NCBI GenBank assembly: GCA_038503065.1
Contig: JBCAMK010000010.1
Location: forward strand, 1,550,001-1,614,000
Direction: 5' to 3'
DNA: 64,000 bases
Source of the DNA: Paragyromitra xinjiangensis
Taxonomy: Eukaryota > Ascomycota > Pezizomycetes > Pezizales > Discinaceae
Both the position numbers and the translations under genes were made by a program. Positions 11,468 through 25,577 of this stretch are shown here, in pieces; the first letter of the stretch is position 1, and every line of letters starts with the position of its first letter. Under the pieces are notes generated by a model. It was given only the letters and a program-made list of their open reading frames with translations, was not told the origin of the DNA and searched no databases.

Positions 11468-13835
11468 ATGGGCCTCTCTGCAGTAGCCCCTCAATTTGCG
11501 ACGCCAACGCCAAGCACAAATCCTATGGTGTTAAATAACGTCCAAACCCATGGCCTTGGGGCAAAACACAATTTCATGGAAGCTGGAAATTCTATACATG
11601 CTCCCCCTCACGCTATTCCAGCCATCAGCCACAAGAGTCATGGATCTTCATCCAACTCCGGGAAGAATCCTTTAGACCTTCTTCTTGCAAACCCTATTAA
11701 GTTTGTAAAAACATCTATGATGCAGCCTGCCTACAAAACGGCTCGGGCCGAAGCTTTTGGTGCATTAAAAAATATACCTAAGGACAAGAAAAGATCAACA
11801 AAGGTATGATTAAGTTTACATGCAATTCAATCATTGAGCATGTGATTGACCTAAATGTCACAGAAGTCTCCAAAAACGCTTTCTCCGACGACTTTGGTAA
11901 CTCGTAGTTACCGGGTCGGAGCCGAAAATTCGAAAAGATCGAGCGCGTCCCCCGATTCTCCTACCACAAAGGAGAAACTTGATGCCAAGGTTGGTTAACT
12001 TATTCCGATTCAAGTTCGAGAGCTCTAATAATCCGCCCAGCGACGTGCGGCTCTCGCACAAAAGCTAGCATCCGTTTCTAAACAGTCTACCAGAGATCAA
12101 AAACATTCCGTTGATAGTACTTCTTCATCACCCCTTGTTCGTCATAAAAAGGTGACTGTTTTAGTAACCAAAGAAAAAGTGCCTTCTACCCATATCATAT
12201 GGTTCCTATTAAGCATTGTTAACGTAAAATCTACTCTTATAGTCTAGAGGCAAATCCCCTAGTAGTGATACAACGACATCCACCAGAGCCGGCTCGCCAC
12301 GCAGCTCACCTTCACGTAGTAAGAGTGCTAAAGATAAAGCTAAGCGGTCTTCTCCGCAGGCCGTTGAAAAGTCTACAAGCGGAAATAAAGCTACGGGTAG
12401 GAGGGCTACTGTGTCACCTCCTCCATCTAGCAAGAAGCAAGCGGATGGAGTTACCACAACCCTGGATAAACCTACGGAACCACCATCTGAGAAGCCTAAA
12501 AAACTACTCACGAATGGTGATGCAGCAGCACTTGCTAAGGAAATCCCCAAAAAGAGAAAAGCTGATAGCTCTGATGGGATCAACCCCCCTGCACAAAAGA
12601 TTCGAACTGACCTCAATGGCAATTCATCTGCTAAGCAATCGGAGACTAATGGGAACTCGCCTCCTAAGCAACTTCCATCTAATAAACTAGGCGTCTTACA
12701 GCCAGGAGTCAGGACAAAGGGATTTAGCAATAGAATGAATGATTGCTACCGAAACTCAGTCCTACAGCTATTATGCAGCTCTGCCGTATTTCGACGAGAG
12801 ATTATGCACCATAACCCGAAGAGGTGTAAATTGTCGATTTGCGTCTGCTGCACCCTTAGACAATTGTTTGAGAACCACCATTACGATACCAAATCTAATG
12901 CACGGAAGTCAACGAATAAGGCAATCCCGGAAGTGATGAGGATGGCAAGAAGTAAACTGTCTGTTTCTAGGATACTTGCGAGTACTAATTTGTGATATTG
13001 TAGTTCTGCCTAAGAATTTCAAAGGAACTAGACAAGAAGATGCTACGGAATATCTTCATGCAGTTCTCCACACCGCCAAAGACCAACTCAATAAGGGTAT
13101 CAAAGGCGATGCCCTCAAAGATAACCCAATTGATAAAACCTTCGGCGGCTCTTTCCCTTCCGTTCTCACATGCCCGAAGTGTCACCACAGATCGTACAAT
13201 AAAGTTGATCTTCCTAGCTTGATGCTTCATCCTTCTGTCAAGCCACGTGAAAATAAAGTCGCCAATGTTATCAACCTTGCTGATCTGCTCAACGATCACT
13301 TCAAACCTGAAAAGGTCGATGCAACATGCGAGAAGTGTAAATATAACAAGAAGAAGTTCACCAAACAGATTGAGATCGAGAAACTGCCGGAGTTTTTAGT
13401 GTTGAATGTCATGAGGTGGACGAACACAACTATGAGGGGTGGTCGTCTTGGTGCCGATAAGATTATGAACAGATTGAAGTACGAAGAAAGTGTTAAGCTG
13501 ATGGAGGGCGAGACACCAGTTGAGTATGTCCTCAATGGGGTTGTAGCACATAGCGGAAGGTCGCTTTCAGGTGGTAAGTTCTGCCCTGTTAGCTCATCAG
13601 ATAGCCACTCCAATACTAACCCTTTACCTCTCCTCCCCAGGACATTACATTTCATTTGTGAAGCAACCAGACGGAACATGGGCGGAGTGCAATGACCAAA
13701 TGGTAAGTTCTAGCTCTATCTACCTACTTTCTCGCCGCTGACAAATGAAAACAGGTGGATCAAACAACCTGGTCCCTGGTATCCCGTGCTGGTGGGTTGC
13801 AGGCGACTATTCTTGGATATCAACGTGTCGATTAA
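11468..13835 (+). CDS. Ubiquitin-specific protease (USP family, Ubp10/USP36-like)
   Basis: Cysteine deubiquitinase of 664 residues in seven exons: 11468-11803, 11864-11989, 12041-12151, 12243-12951, 13004-13573, 13641-13702, 13755-13835. Residues 1-345 are Ser/Pro/Lys-rich and probably disordered. The catalytic domain starts with a divergent Cys box, GFSNRMNDCYRNSVLQ, nucleophile C359. RQEDATEYL (QED box) opens exon 5, and a CPKC ... CEKC zinc ribbon lies between. The His box SGGHYISF has H619, and WAECND supplies N635/D636. Intron 4 has a good tactaat branch site and restores the frame ILPKNFKG. Start: the ATG at 11468 is the first in the frame; the open frame extends upstream only with non-ATG codons. 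The basic N-terminal half resembles nucleolar/nuclear USPs of the Dot4/USP36 type, which is an inference. All catalytic residues are present. Confidence 0.88.
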
Positions 13836-15651
13836 ATCAAATTTCTTTGGCTTGAAATATCTTTGCATCAGCATCATGGAATGGCGTTCCGGAAGGGCGT
13901 ATAGAGGGGTCATCAATTTTTTTCCTTGCTCTTAGGGGTAAATTTCATCATGTCTACAGGGAAGGTTATGGCAATGACAAGCACATATATGAATATATTC
14001 GGAGAGAGATGTATAACTGGTTGCTTCATGCTTATAGGCTCTGCAGCGGCTTTGAGAGGGAGGGTGCCTGATTTATGTTAATACTATTGATCGCGTCGGT
14101 GAATATGGGGACGATGTTTTTTTTTCGCTTAAGGAAATCTTTATAGCTACAGCATATCATTGTGTAAAAATGGTTTAGTATTTGTTTTGCTAGGACGGTT
14201 TGGTTAATCAGCCTGTATGTGGCTACTTTGTAAAATAAAAGTTTTCGATGGTTTCTGGGATTTAGTATCCTTCTAGAGTAGATATTCTTGTGGATAGCAA
14301 AATTGGCTTGACCAATCCTCCCGGGGCCAAGAATAAGTTTCCTTATAGAGCATTTATCTCTACTCGCAAAAACCTCATAGTAAACGCCTTCTATATCCAG
14401 GTTTTAGTGGTATTCGTAGCTATGGACATGTTGAAGATGCTTCCTAATACGAGGCGTGGCTTCGGGGTCGGAAATGATTGAGACAGGCGCTCAGGCACCC
14501 GAGAGACTTATTTAGATAGGGCGTACTGCCCACCTCAAGCAAGCAAGCAATCGAGTCTTCTATTCCTCCCTACGTGTCCCAATATTACAGCAGGGTAGGA
14601 ATGTATCGAGTGATTCCTCATGATACGTATCAGTTCCTTCCAGGATCGAGTTAAAAGGGTTGAGGGTTCTAGCCTACAAGGTACTTTTGGGAGCTACCCT
14701 AAATTTTCTGTAGACCCGAGATCTGAGTACTAATTTGACGCTTTCCAGCCTCCTCTATATTTGCTTACTCGGCTGATTACTTCACTAGCATTCTTTAGTT
14801 CTCACGACACCAAAAGCCTGCGATATTCTAGTCTCTACATCAGTACATGCTATCAACATTCAGGCTTCTGATGGCTGATGGCTGACTGCTGACTGCTGAT
14901 GGTCTGGTGGCTCACGGTTGCGACAAACGGACTTAGCGGTGCGATCTAAGCGCTATTTGAGATTCGAAACTCTAGAACTATCATTTTGTGTAAAGCCTCG
15001 GTCTGGATATCTGGTTTCAAGTGCATCTTGCACCCTTTGGACCTTAGCGAAAAGCAAATAGCAGGGGGTCAGCTCCAGAAGAGCTTGGTTCGTGTGTCAT
15101 TGGAGCCCAGGTATGAGTATCATCACTTATTCTAGCACCCTAATTCTTCTCCTAACCCGCTTAGTACCCCCAAGAGAATATATTTCTGAATTCCCCTCGA
15201 TATAGGCGAGTGATTTTAAATGATCGGTGGTCATGCTCATTGGCCGTGCAGCACATGCATATCCCGAGGAAGCGAGGTCCGAGGTGGTTGGTGACCATTC
15301 CTACGCCAGCCAGGCTCAGCACTACCACGGTACCGAAGCGCCTGCTGAGAAGATCGCGACCAACCCCCTTCTACAGCGCAAAATTCCATCAATTGGAGTG
15401 CAGAAAGCTCCAGGAACATAGAATCTCGGCTGAATCTCTATTGCGTTCTGATCTCTTCCACGATATACTCGCACTCAGCATGAGTTGTGACTGGACCAGC
15501 TCATACCAAGCACACAACGTAGCCTCGCCTTATTAGTTTTGCCTAGTCCTAGTCTGTCCGAGATCGAAACACCCACGCGATCCCTCTCTGCCTCTCCCCT
15601 CCTATAACATCAACACACCTCCTGCCTGAGCATCCACCCCGCCCACATCTC
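13836..15651. other. Spacer between USP and PEX16
   Basis: 1.8 kb without a supportable gene. It includes a short imperfect 7-bp tandem array (gctgatg/gctgact) at about 14868-14902. The stretch just before 15652 is C-rich and presumably the PEX16 leader. Confidence 0.55.
14868..14902. repeat. Imperfect 7-bp tandem repeat (gctgatg/gctgact)
   Basis: About five consecutive units alternating between gctgatg and gctgact. Simple repeat, no function apparent. Confidence 0.65.
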
Positions 15652-16996
15652 ATGGGCAGCGTGTCCAAACTAGACGCTTTCCGCCCATATCTCAACATGT
15701 ACGGCGACTTCATCACAAAGAATGCTGGGGCAGTTTCCCAAATCGAGTCCGCACTGCGCTCGCTGACATACATCGTGCCTGGTAAGTACCGTATTTGCCC
15801 TAACTAGTCTATTTATCTCGTTTCAAGGGGGTCGCGATAACCGTTGAACTAACATTTTGGGGGATATGATATAGCTCGCTTCAAAGATGTCGAGCTTGCA
15901 TCCGAATCCATCCACAGTGGTATCCAGCTTCTATCACTATACCATGATTCCCTCCTCGCGCGCGCCGGGGCGACCTTGCCACTACCAGGTCCGAAACCCT
16001 CGCCGCATAGCCGATACACGAAATTCTGGACACAAAAGAGTCCCGGCTATAAGCGGCTTGCGTTGATCGTGACTATGATTCAGTATACCGAGCTACTTTG
16101 GGAGATGTCCGCGAAGCGGAGAGGACAGAAGATGCGATGGAGGACTGTCATTATTTTGGAAACCGCAAAGTACATCAAACATTCGTCCTCTCTTATACCT
16201 AACTACCAACAAACAAACAATGCTAACCTGTGTACTCAAACAGGGCCATATGCCGGCTCCTTCTCCTCCGGCTCACAAACTCCCGCCCGCTCCTCACCCC
16301 CCCGCTTCCGGAGCGCGAAATCGACCCTGCTGTCCTCGAGGAATCTCTCAACCCCGACCCAGAGTCGCCTCCTCCCGAAACTACCTGGAAAATGCCACGC
16401 ACGGGCCTTTCTCTCCCATCCTTGCCTGCGTCTAATCAAATCTCTCAGTTCCTTCTTACCAAGGTTCTCACGGCTGAAGATGTAAAACCGCCAAATCAAC
16501 TTCTCCATCGTGTGAAGGGAACAGGTTACTTCGCAGAGGTACTTTACATTATCCGCCCAGTTATTTATGCAATCGCGATGAAGCAGTGGGCACATGATAA
16601 GAAAAGCTGGCGGCCGTGGCTTGTGGGTGTGTCGTTGGAATATGCTGCAAGGCAACTCGCGAAACGAGACTTTGAGATGACAGTGCCCGGAGGAATGAAG
16701 GGTTTGACTGCGCTTGAGAGAGAGGAATTGACGAGGAGAGCTTGGTCGATGGGATGGTGGGCGATGAGAGGCGCTTTCTATGAGAATGTTTCTGGGTATG
16801 TTTATTCCTACCCACCCTTTCCTTCTCGTTAATACCTTTGGAGATGGTCACTAATAACCTCGTTCACTCTAGGCCATGGTTGAAAACCATAACCAACAGG
16901 TTGGCTGATAAACCGGTGCTAAACCTCTTGGGCGGGCTCGTGGAAGACTACCAATACCTGTGGGATAACTATTATTTCTCTACTGCAACGCTTTAA
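15652..16996 (+). CDS. PEX16: Peroxisomal membrane biogenesis protein PEX16
   Basis: Integral peroxisomal membrane protein needed for membrane assembly and for recruiting PEX3. Four exons: 15652-15781, 15875-16169, 16244-16795, 16873-16996; 366 residues, normal for fungal PEX16. Family features in order: N-terminal YLNMYGDFITKNAGAVSQIE; RFKDVELASESIHSGIQLLSLYHD; the helical segment AICRLLLLRLTNSRPL just after intron 2; PPLPEREID; the hydrophobic GYFAEVLYIIRPVIYAIAM; SWRPWLVGVSLEYAAR; and the C-terminal tail DYQYLWDNYYFSTATL. Donors are GTAAGT, GTACAT and GTATGT; every junction keeps a conserved motif in frame. The start ATG gives the conserved N-terminus directly. It stands alone in the spacer-rich left half, with no linked peroxin gene in the window. 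Confidence 0.93.
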
Positions 16997-19900
16997 ACGA
17001 CTCGGACACGGCCGTTTTCATATTTGTCACAGCATCTAAAAAGGGTAATATGTGTGCATGTTTGGACTAGCGATCGTTTTATCTAGGCTAGCGATTTGGG
17101 CGCTTAGATCCGTACTCTTCTTCAAGAGACCCCTTTCTTTTGTTATTTCCTGTAAAGTAGGGGGTCCCGTTTGTTTACTTGTATCTTTTTCGCCCATGTT
17201 TGTATTTTTTTGGGCGGGTGTGGGAATGGGGTTATGGGGTTTGTCATCTGATTTTAATGTAATAGGGTAAGAAGTTACCCAGAGGCTAAGATAGGGTGGT
17301 AAAAACGACCAGTGGAAGTGGTAGTAAGGACTTTTATAGCTATGATAATTTAGTTATGTAGGTATATGATTAATTGTCAAAGGAATCTATGTGCCATCAG
17401 CTTTACAGTAATCTATTGATTGCGAAACCCGGAAAAAGCGGAAGGGCTGAGCGACAAGGCGGAGAGTTCTACTTTTCTCCAATTGTCAATAATTACGCTC
17501 AATGCCGCAAAGAGGGGTTGGGTGCAAAAAGTTTTCTCTGCTGACGTGGTTATGTAGGTTTGCCATTGGCGTAAAGAGCGCCATGAGACATGCAGATTTC
17601 CTGGTTAAATAGCAGGGTTACCTTGTCGGTCTGTTTATATTATGCTTTGGGTTTGGGAAGTTCATTGGGGGATAGTACCGAGAAGCTGCGGAACGATAAA
17701 GTGGCGTGCCATATGTAGCTGAACTCTTGACTCGATAAGCGCAGGGATATGGGTAGTAGAAGACTGGGGTCATGAGGGGTCACTCGGCTGTTGAACTGAA
17801 ACAGTAAGCGCCAGCGTATTGGGCGGTTGCAGTGTTACTCGCAGGATAGCGGGGCCGATGGAGTTTTGACATAATCAGTATTTTATGCTGGTGAGTGTGA
17901 TGTCGATGTTCGCTTTCTAACAGATTAGTTAGCCATACCACATTCAAGTATACTGGTATCAGCCTGAGCCTAGAGTAGTAACAGGGTTATTTGGTACATG
18001 TAGTTATCTAGGTTACGAATGCACCTACGGGTGGACTCGATTTCCGTTTCCTAGCGAGGGGTTACGGGTTTCTCATCTGGGATCTTTCTCCTAGCCATCA
18101 ATTCACGAGCATGTCGCTCTTCCTTCCCTTTCCTATCGTATACTGGATCATAATGCATCACTCGTCGATATCTGAGTGCGTTGAGCATTTCGATCAAGCT
18201 AAGTTCACAGCCACGAGAGGAGGGGCACAGTTAGTATATCCAGGGAGAAATTGCTATGTGAGAATTCGCATCAGAATCTAGGGATGCGTCCGATATCATC
18301 TAACCACAACCTGAGCTCGTGGGAGTAGACCCATAGGTTAACAGCTGGAGGATAAGAGAAGGGATAGCGGGACCACTAACCGCTCAAAGTCGGTGAATGT
18401 CTGAACGTTAGCGGGAGTGCCTGAGCCGCGTGGATCATCCGAGTCTAGAATAATAATGGAAGGTTGGGAGAGACGAAAATGATTGGATAGTGATGGATTA
18501 AATAGCTCATAGAAGACGGTGGAGGCGTAGAAGGAAAAGCGAACAGAGTTGATTGGACGAAGGGATCATGATGCATCAAGGACGGTATGCAGCAAGCTGT
18601 GCAGTGGGCTGGACACGAGACTATAATCCCCACCAGAAATCCCGGGAGCAGAAGCCGATAATCATGTCCCAACCGGCAATGATATCAAACCAACCAAGAA
18701 GAATCACATTGATAAAAAGGAAGTAAAGTGGCGCGTCTGAACCCAATCCTAACCTTCTTATGCACACCAGGGGCAGATATGAGGCGCACCCGGGGGATCA
18801 TAGAATGGATAATTTAGCTCTTCTCGGGACCAAACATACTTACATGTATGTCTGTTTGCGATCTGAGATGTAAAAGTCAACTACGGACGGCGAACCCCCG
18901 TCAAGTATGCAAGTGACCGACAAACCTCACAAAACCTGCTTTCACAAACCATAAACGTCTACCTCGCCCTCTACGCATACGCCCCCAGGAGATCCAGGCA
19001 CAGAAATTCTATCCCCTACGATTAGTACTACCTTTACTAACCAACTTTGAGAATGTTAAGCGTCAAGTCTCCTGACTATTGATCCTCTCCTCCAACCCTC
19101 CTTAGTCATACTTTCCCTACCCGAGACCAAAGAACTATCTAAGAAGTAGAAGAAAATCCCTCGTTGGATGTTAATGAATGCGAAGGTTATTATGCGTCGT
19201 CAAAATGCTACTAGAAAGAGGGCTGGTATGGCGAGTAATGTGGAAGTAGAAACAGGGGAGAATAGATGCGAAAAAGAGGAACCCATCCGGATGGAGAGAG
19301 CTCTAAGATAGTTAGACGCAAGGAGTTTTTTCGCCCCAAGAATAAGGCAGCCAATAAGGTCGGGAAACAAAAGGAGGAGAATCAGAGGTCGATTAATGCT
19401 GGGGTGAGATCTGGTGTTACGTGTGCGGCGGGAGTGGAGACCGATAAGCAGGCGGTCAAGTAAAACGAATGGCAGGGAGGAATGTGTCAAGGAAAGGCCG
19501 TGGGATACCAACTGCCACGAGAAAGGGAGCACGGAGAGAATCATGAAGAGCGTGGCGGAGCTGTGGGGATATAGGGCGAGTGATCGAACTTATAATTTAA
19601 TCCTACTAGACAAGCTATCATCTAAACTTCAAGCCCCATTTTCATTGCCTATGTGGCGGTTCGCCTCCGGTTGTCGCCGTGTACGTCTTGCTGTAACGTT
19701 ACAATCATATTTGCATATCATGCTTAGCAAATGCCCCATGCCAACCACATCCCTCAAGTGTAGGACCCTCGAGTGAGCGGCGATGATGGCATACCCATTA
19801 GCAACGTGCTAGCGACAATCCCACCATGTTAATTTAGGGAAATCTCTCGATGTACAATCTAGCATGCCTTGAAGCCTCAAAGAGAACCCGCAGGTAAGAA

Positions 19901-21486
19901 TCCTTACAGGGCATTCTACCCCAAGCTTGGATGTAGGTGTTATTTTTCACTCACTCACCTGTTGCGATGTTTTCAGCCAAGCGCCTCCATGAAAAGAGAC
20001 TTGCACGTCATTTTAAACATGCTATGCTATCATTACAACAAAACCTAAACTCGAGGTACGAAATTCAAGGGTAAACTGGAAATAAGTGTGGCTATGACCT
20101 CACTAATTTCACAGGCATACATGCTCCTCTGAGAATTCTATGCTTACTGAACGATCCATAAATTGCAGAAACCCTTTTCACTCTCCCATATGTATTACCA
20201 GAGCTCCAGGTTTGAGTCCAACAACCTTAACTCACATAGGCCCATGTTGCATATACCTGACGGGAAAGGGAAAAGTCAACTACTTAAGATCATAAACAGT
20301 CACTCGGCATACATCCGTCCACGTTGTTGGGAAAGCTTCTTAATACTGGCGTAGGGTCAGAGTCGGAAGTGAGGAAGACACAGGCACCTAAGCGCACGGG
20401 AAACTGGGAGCTATTACATAGATTAGGGCGTGTTACTAGCCCCTAGAGGATAAAGATCCTACCTCCCTATATGTCTGCTATTTTAACACGTGTTCCAAAC
20501 TGACCTCTAAAAACTCGCATAAAGCACTTGAAAAATATATGAGCGTCAGATTCCACTACCGTATGGCGAAGAAAACTACGGGATGATCAGGGTTATTGGT
20601 ATTGCCTTCTCCTGCTGTAGGCGGAAGCTCTGTATATGAAGAACCTCCAAGAAGATGCCAATACACGGACTACCCCGCCAACATAAAAGCCCAAGTAGGA
20701 GATATTTCCCCGATATAGTAAAAGACGAGATTGAGCTCGACTTTAGACAAGGTAATAGATACCAAACGGAAAATAAAGTGATCTACAAGAGTTATATCTG
20801 GTAAGTTTTGGCAGGAATTGGGATATCGAATAGTAGAAATCGGGGCCGCTCGTTATTTAGTTTGCTAGGGCGAAAGTTTCTATATATACAGCTATTCGAC
20901 CAACAGAAAGAGCTCCACCAGATAGCTTGCCGGTCTCCCGGAACAACCCCGCATAACCCGAATACCCGTTAAATAATTAAGAGCCTATGGGACAGCCAAA
21001 ACAGTGGAGGCGCATAGGAAAGCTTATGGGTAACAGGGAATAGCTGCATTGTGCCGTATTAGGAAACCAATATCTCCAGAAAGGGCAGTTTAGCAGGTCG
21101 AGTGATTTCGCATGAATATCTGTGAGTGATCTCTTGCTTTGATAGCCTCACTTCCTTCTGCCCCGAAAAGAAATCGCAACCACTATCCTTATTTGTCTCT
21201 CTGTCTACATCGGTCCACTAATCATCCCTATATGTATGCACTATTTTACGCATAAAGATTTACCATGCCATTACGGAGACTAACCTCAAGATCGAACCAC
21301 ATCTACGTAACCTTCAATTTCATGTGCAGCAAAACTGGGGATACGTAATGGCTGACTTATATTTTTTGTAAGGTTAAACCCAAAAAAACAAGCAAACTAA
21401 TACATCATGTTTCCCTCACAGCCGCCCAGTAGTTCATTATTTTTTATTCCCAACCTAATCACATCAAAGACGCCGTTACGAGCAGT
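16997..21486. other. 4.5-kb gene-poor spacer
   Basis: No gene supported. Frames such as 19544-19200 (minus) and 19414-19776 (plus) are antiparallel shadows of each other without motifs. TACATGTA occurs at 17995 and 18841. The last few hundred bases are the 3' flank of the GAPDH gene. Confidence 0.55.
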
Positions 21487-23060
<1,574 letters not shown>

Positions 23061-23074
23061 GTTGACAGATTTAT

Positions 23075-23162
23075 CTAGCAAAAACCAATATCAATATCCA
23101 TGACGTAAAGAGAACTAGGGCCATCAAAGCACTCTGACAGCAGAGCTAGATATCAAACTCAC
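23075..23162 (-). other. Probable 5'-UTR intron of the GAPDH gene
   Basis: Upstream of the GAPDH ATG on the minus strand, a consensus donor GTGAGT at 23162 is matched by an acceptor TTTGCTAG ending at 23075, 14 nt before the ATG, giving an 88-nt intron. Leader introns are common in fungal gpd genes. Only the splice signals support it. Confidence 0.45.
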
Positions 23163-24487
23163 TTGTTTATGGGGTATTCGTTCTAAGTGAGGTATAAAGA
23201 TTTAGTAGTTGAAGCAGAGGCTTGATGGAGAATGGGTGGAGAGAGCAGAAGAGAGAGCAGAAGTGAAGGATGGTGATGTCTTTATGTTATTTCTATTTTC
23301 CCACCGAGGTGACGAGGAGGGGCTCAAACTAGCGTGGGGCATCAAAAACATCCCACCTTGCCGGCGTCGTCATTCGATGGCCAGAGAATAAGCACAGTAA
23401 TAATAGCACATCTCTGTAGCAGGTAGCAAATGATTTCCCTCTCTCGGTTTCCGAGACGTCCGGCTTGTCGCGGTTTACTATTGAGAGAGTTGATTATTTT
23501 ATTTTATTTTTTCTTCCTCCCTCCCTCCTTCCTTTTCTTATTGTACTTTTTCGATCGTCGATACTTTGCTTGACAGACGCTTTGGCCACCGCCTCTGTGG
23601 GACATGCAGTAATTGTCACATCATACAACCGATGTGTTCCTTCGCTTTCTCTGGATCGTTGATAAGAGTATTGTTTACAATGCATGTTTATAACAGCAGT
23701 GATGTCATCCAAACATCAATGACCGTTTACGTCACGGTATTTGTAGAGTGCTAGATCTTAGCCGAACTGAATTGAATTGAGTCTACAGAGAAACAATCTA
23801 TCATGGATAAACGCCTTGTAGTTTTGTCCCTAAAAACTTCAGAAGTAAAACTACTATGCTGCACAAAAAACATTCTCGAAATCTCGCTCAGACAAAGTGG
23901 TTGGAGGGGTTGCAGGAAGCTGCAGGCTTGGAGGTGCGTGCAACAACGGCAGCCCAGTGCGTGGGGGATGTCTCAGATGGCAACAGGAGATGTCGTACAT
24001 GTTGGCTGGCGTTGACAGACGTGATGCTCATCCAACCAGCAGTAACGATTAAGGCAGCCCACGAATTCGGTTTGGGAGAGACCGGGAAATTGGAGTACGG
24101 GGAAGCACAACGCTGCATCCTAACTGATCGTAGAATTACAAAGGAATTGGCCTGTTTGCCGCCGGTGAAGTGATCGGATGGTTTCTGATCGCGGGGTGTC
24201 TTGAGGATAGCGGGGTTGTGCACAATGTGATTGTTCCTCGGGAATAGCAAACAATCTTTGCAACGCGCAGCAAACTCCCGGCTCTTCTCGCTAAAAGTCC
24301 TCTATTTTCCAGCCTCTCACACTCGATCTCACAATCATACGACGTCTCTCCCGACCTCCGACGAAGCAGCCATCACTCACGCCCCCCCCTAACAAACACC
24401 TCATCAATCGCAAAACCCCTCTGCGGTTTTCCCACCTCCCCCCATCTCCACTCATTTTTTCCTTTCTTGTAGATACCAATTACCACA
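23163..24487. promoter_or_regulatory. Divergent promoter region of GAPDH and cytochrome oxidase subunit V
   Basis: 1.3 kb between two head-to-head, normally highly expressed genes. A strong pyrimidine tract on the plus strand (about 23493-23540, T- then CCTC-rich) and a C-rich run shortly before 24488 are the only visible compositional signals. A minus-strand frame at 24777-24373 is a shadow of COX5 exon 1. Confidence 0.45.
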
Positions 24488-25069
24488 ATGTTTCGCACCT
24501 CGGTCCTGCGGGCGTCCAGACTCGCCAGTGTCTCCACTTCCCCGTCATCCACCCTCCATGCTGCCACAGCGCTCTCACAGTCTCGCAGCGTCTCGCACGC
24601 CGTCTCCAATGTCACCCTAGCCGACATCGAGAAGAGGTGGGAAGGCATGCCACCGAGCGAGCAGGCTGATCTGTGGATGAGCCTGAGGGATCGCATGAAA
24701 GGATCCTGGGGTGAACTAACGGTGCAGGAGAAGAAAGCCTGTAGGTTGTCCTTCATTATCAAATTGGCCTTAGCCAACTTGTCTTACTAATATCTTAAAG
24801 CCTACTGGATTGCCTTTGGACCTCACGGCCCTCGTGCGGTTCCTCCTGAAGGTGAGAACAAGAAGATAATCATATACACCCTAATCGGTCTCGGCGCTTC
24901 TTTCGTCGTCTTCTATGGCACCCGTCTTGCTGCCAGGCCACCACCAAAGACCCTCAACAGGGAATGGGAGGAAGCTTCGAATGTGTTCTTGAAGGAGCAG
25001 AAGGTTGAACCCATTACGGGTATCTCGAGCGAGGGTTATAAGGGCTCTGGGCAGGTACAATCCAAGTAA
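24488..25069 (+). CDS. COX5: Cytochrome c oxidase subunit V (COX4 family)
   Basis: Nuclear-encoded subunit of respiratory complex IV in the mitochondrial inner membrane. Exons 24488-24740 and 24801-25069; 173 residues. The N-terminus is a basic, Ser/Arg-rich presequence (MFRTSVLRASRLASV). The mature part has LADIEKRWEGMPPSEQADLW, the family motif KKASYWIAFGPHGPRAVPP across the intron, a single membrane helix at about residues 107-127 (IIIYTLIGLGASFVVFYG) and a short C-terminal domain. The donor is GTAGGT and the acceptor CTTAAAG. Length and domain order match Pezizomycotina subunit V. The start is the first ATG of the frame and directly yields the targeting peptide. Confidence 0.95.
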
Positions 25070-25577
25070 TTTTGATATATGGGCTGCACGTAGGGCAAGG
25101 ATCGGGGTTTTTTCTCTGTTGATAGACGGGAGGAAGAAAGGGCTTTGTGAAGGTGGGGGAGTTCTTTTTTCAAAATCTAGTACAGTAGGAGGTCGATTGT
25201 ATCGAATCATTCTAGTCAATTGTGTGAAGCGAAGTCGTATGAATATTTTTTTCTGTCATTCCTCAATGACAAGTGTCACACTTCTCTCTCTCTTAATTTC
25301 ATCCATAGTAGGTTGAGCTATGTAAAAAGAATATATTTTTCTTTTTTCGTTGGCAGAGGTGTTGCTGCTGTTGTTGTTGGCTGGAGAGTTCTATAAATTG
25401 CGGGGGTGATGTTCCGGATCATCAAAATTTTCCCCGACGCAATTTGCTTTTTTAACTAAGAGACATCTGTGCGCAACTAACATCATCGTACCTCGTGCTC
25501 GATCCTCTTCAACCTCAACCTCAACCTCACTTCAACATCAACACCTGCAGGTGTCCGTCTATCACAAATACAACAAA
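25070..25577. other. Short spacer and leader of the RNase III gene
   Basis: 3' flank of COX5 followed by the promoter and leader of the RNase III gene. Just before the ATG the leader carries three copies of the hexamer caacct (about 25510-25527). Confidence 0.5.

Noticed and set aside
12209..12730. 173-codon minus-strand frame inside the USP gene
   Set aside because: Antisense shadow of exon 4; the plus strand carries the conserved protease.
14940..14985. T-loop-like ATTCGAA between short stems, checked as a tRNA
   Set aside because: No matching acceptor, D or anticodon arms could be folded around it.
18445..18672. Short minus-strand frame in the PEX16-GAPDH spacer
   Set aside because: Pro/Ser/Phe-rich, no motif, no context; typical chance frame.
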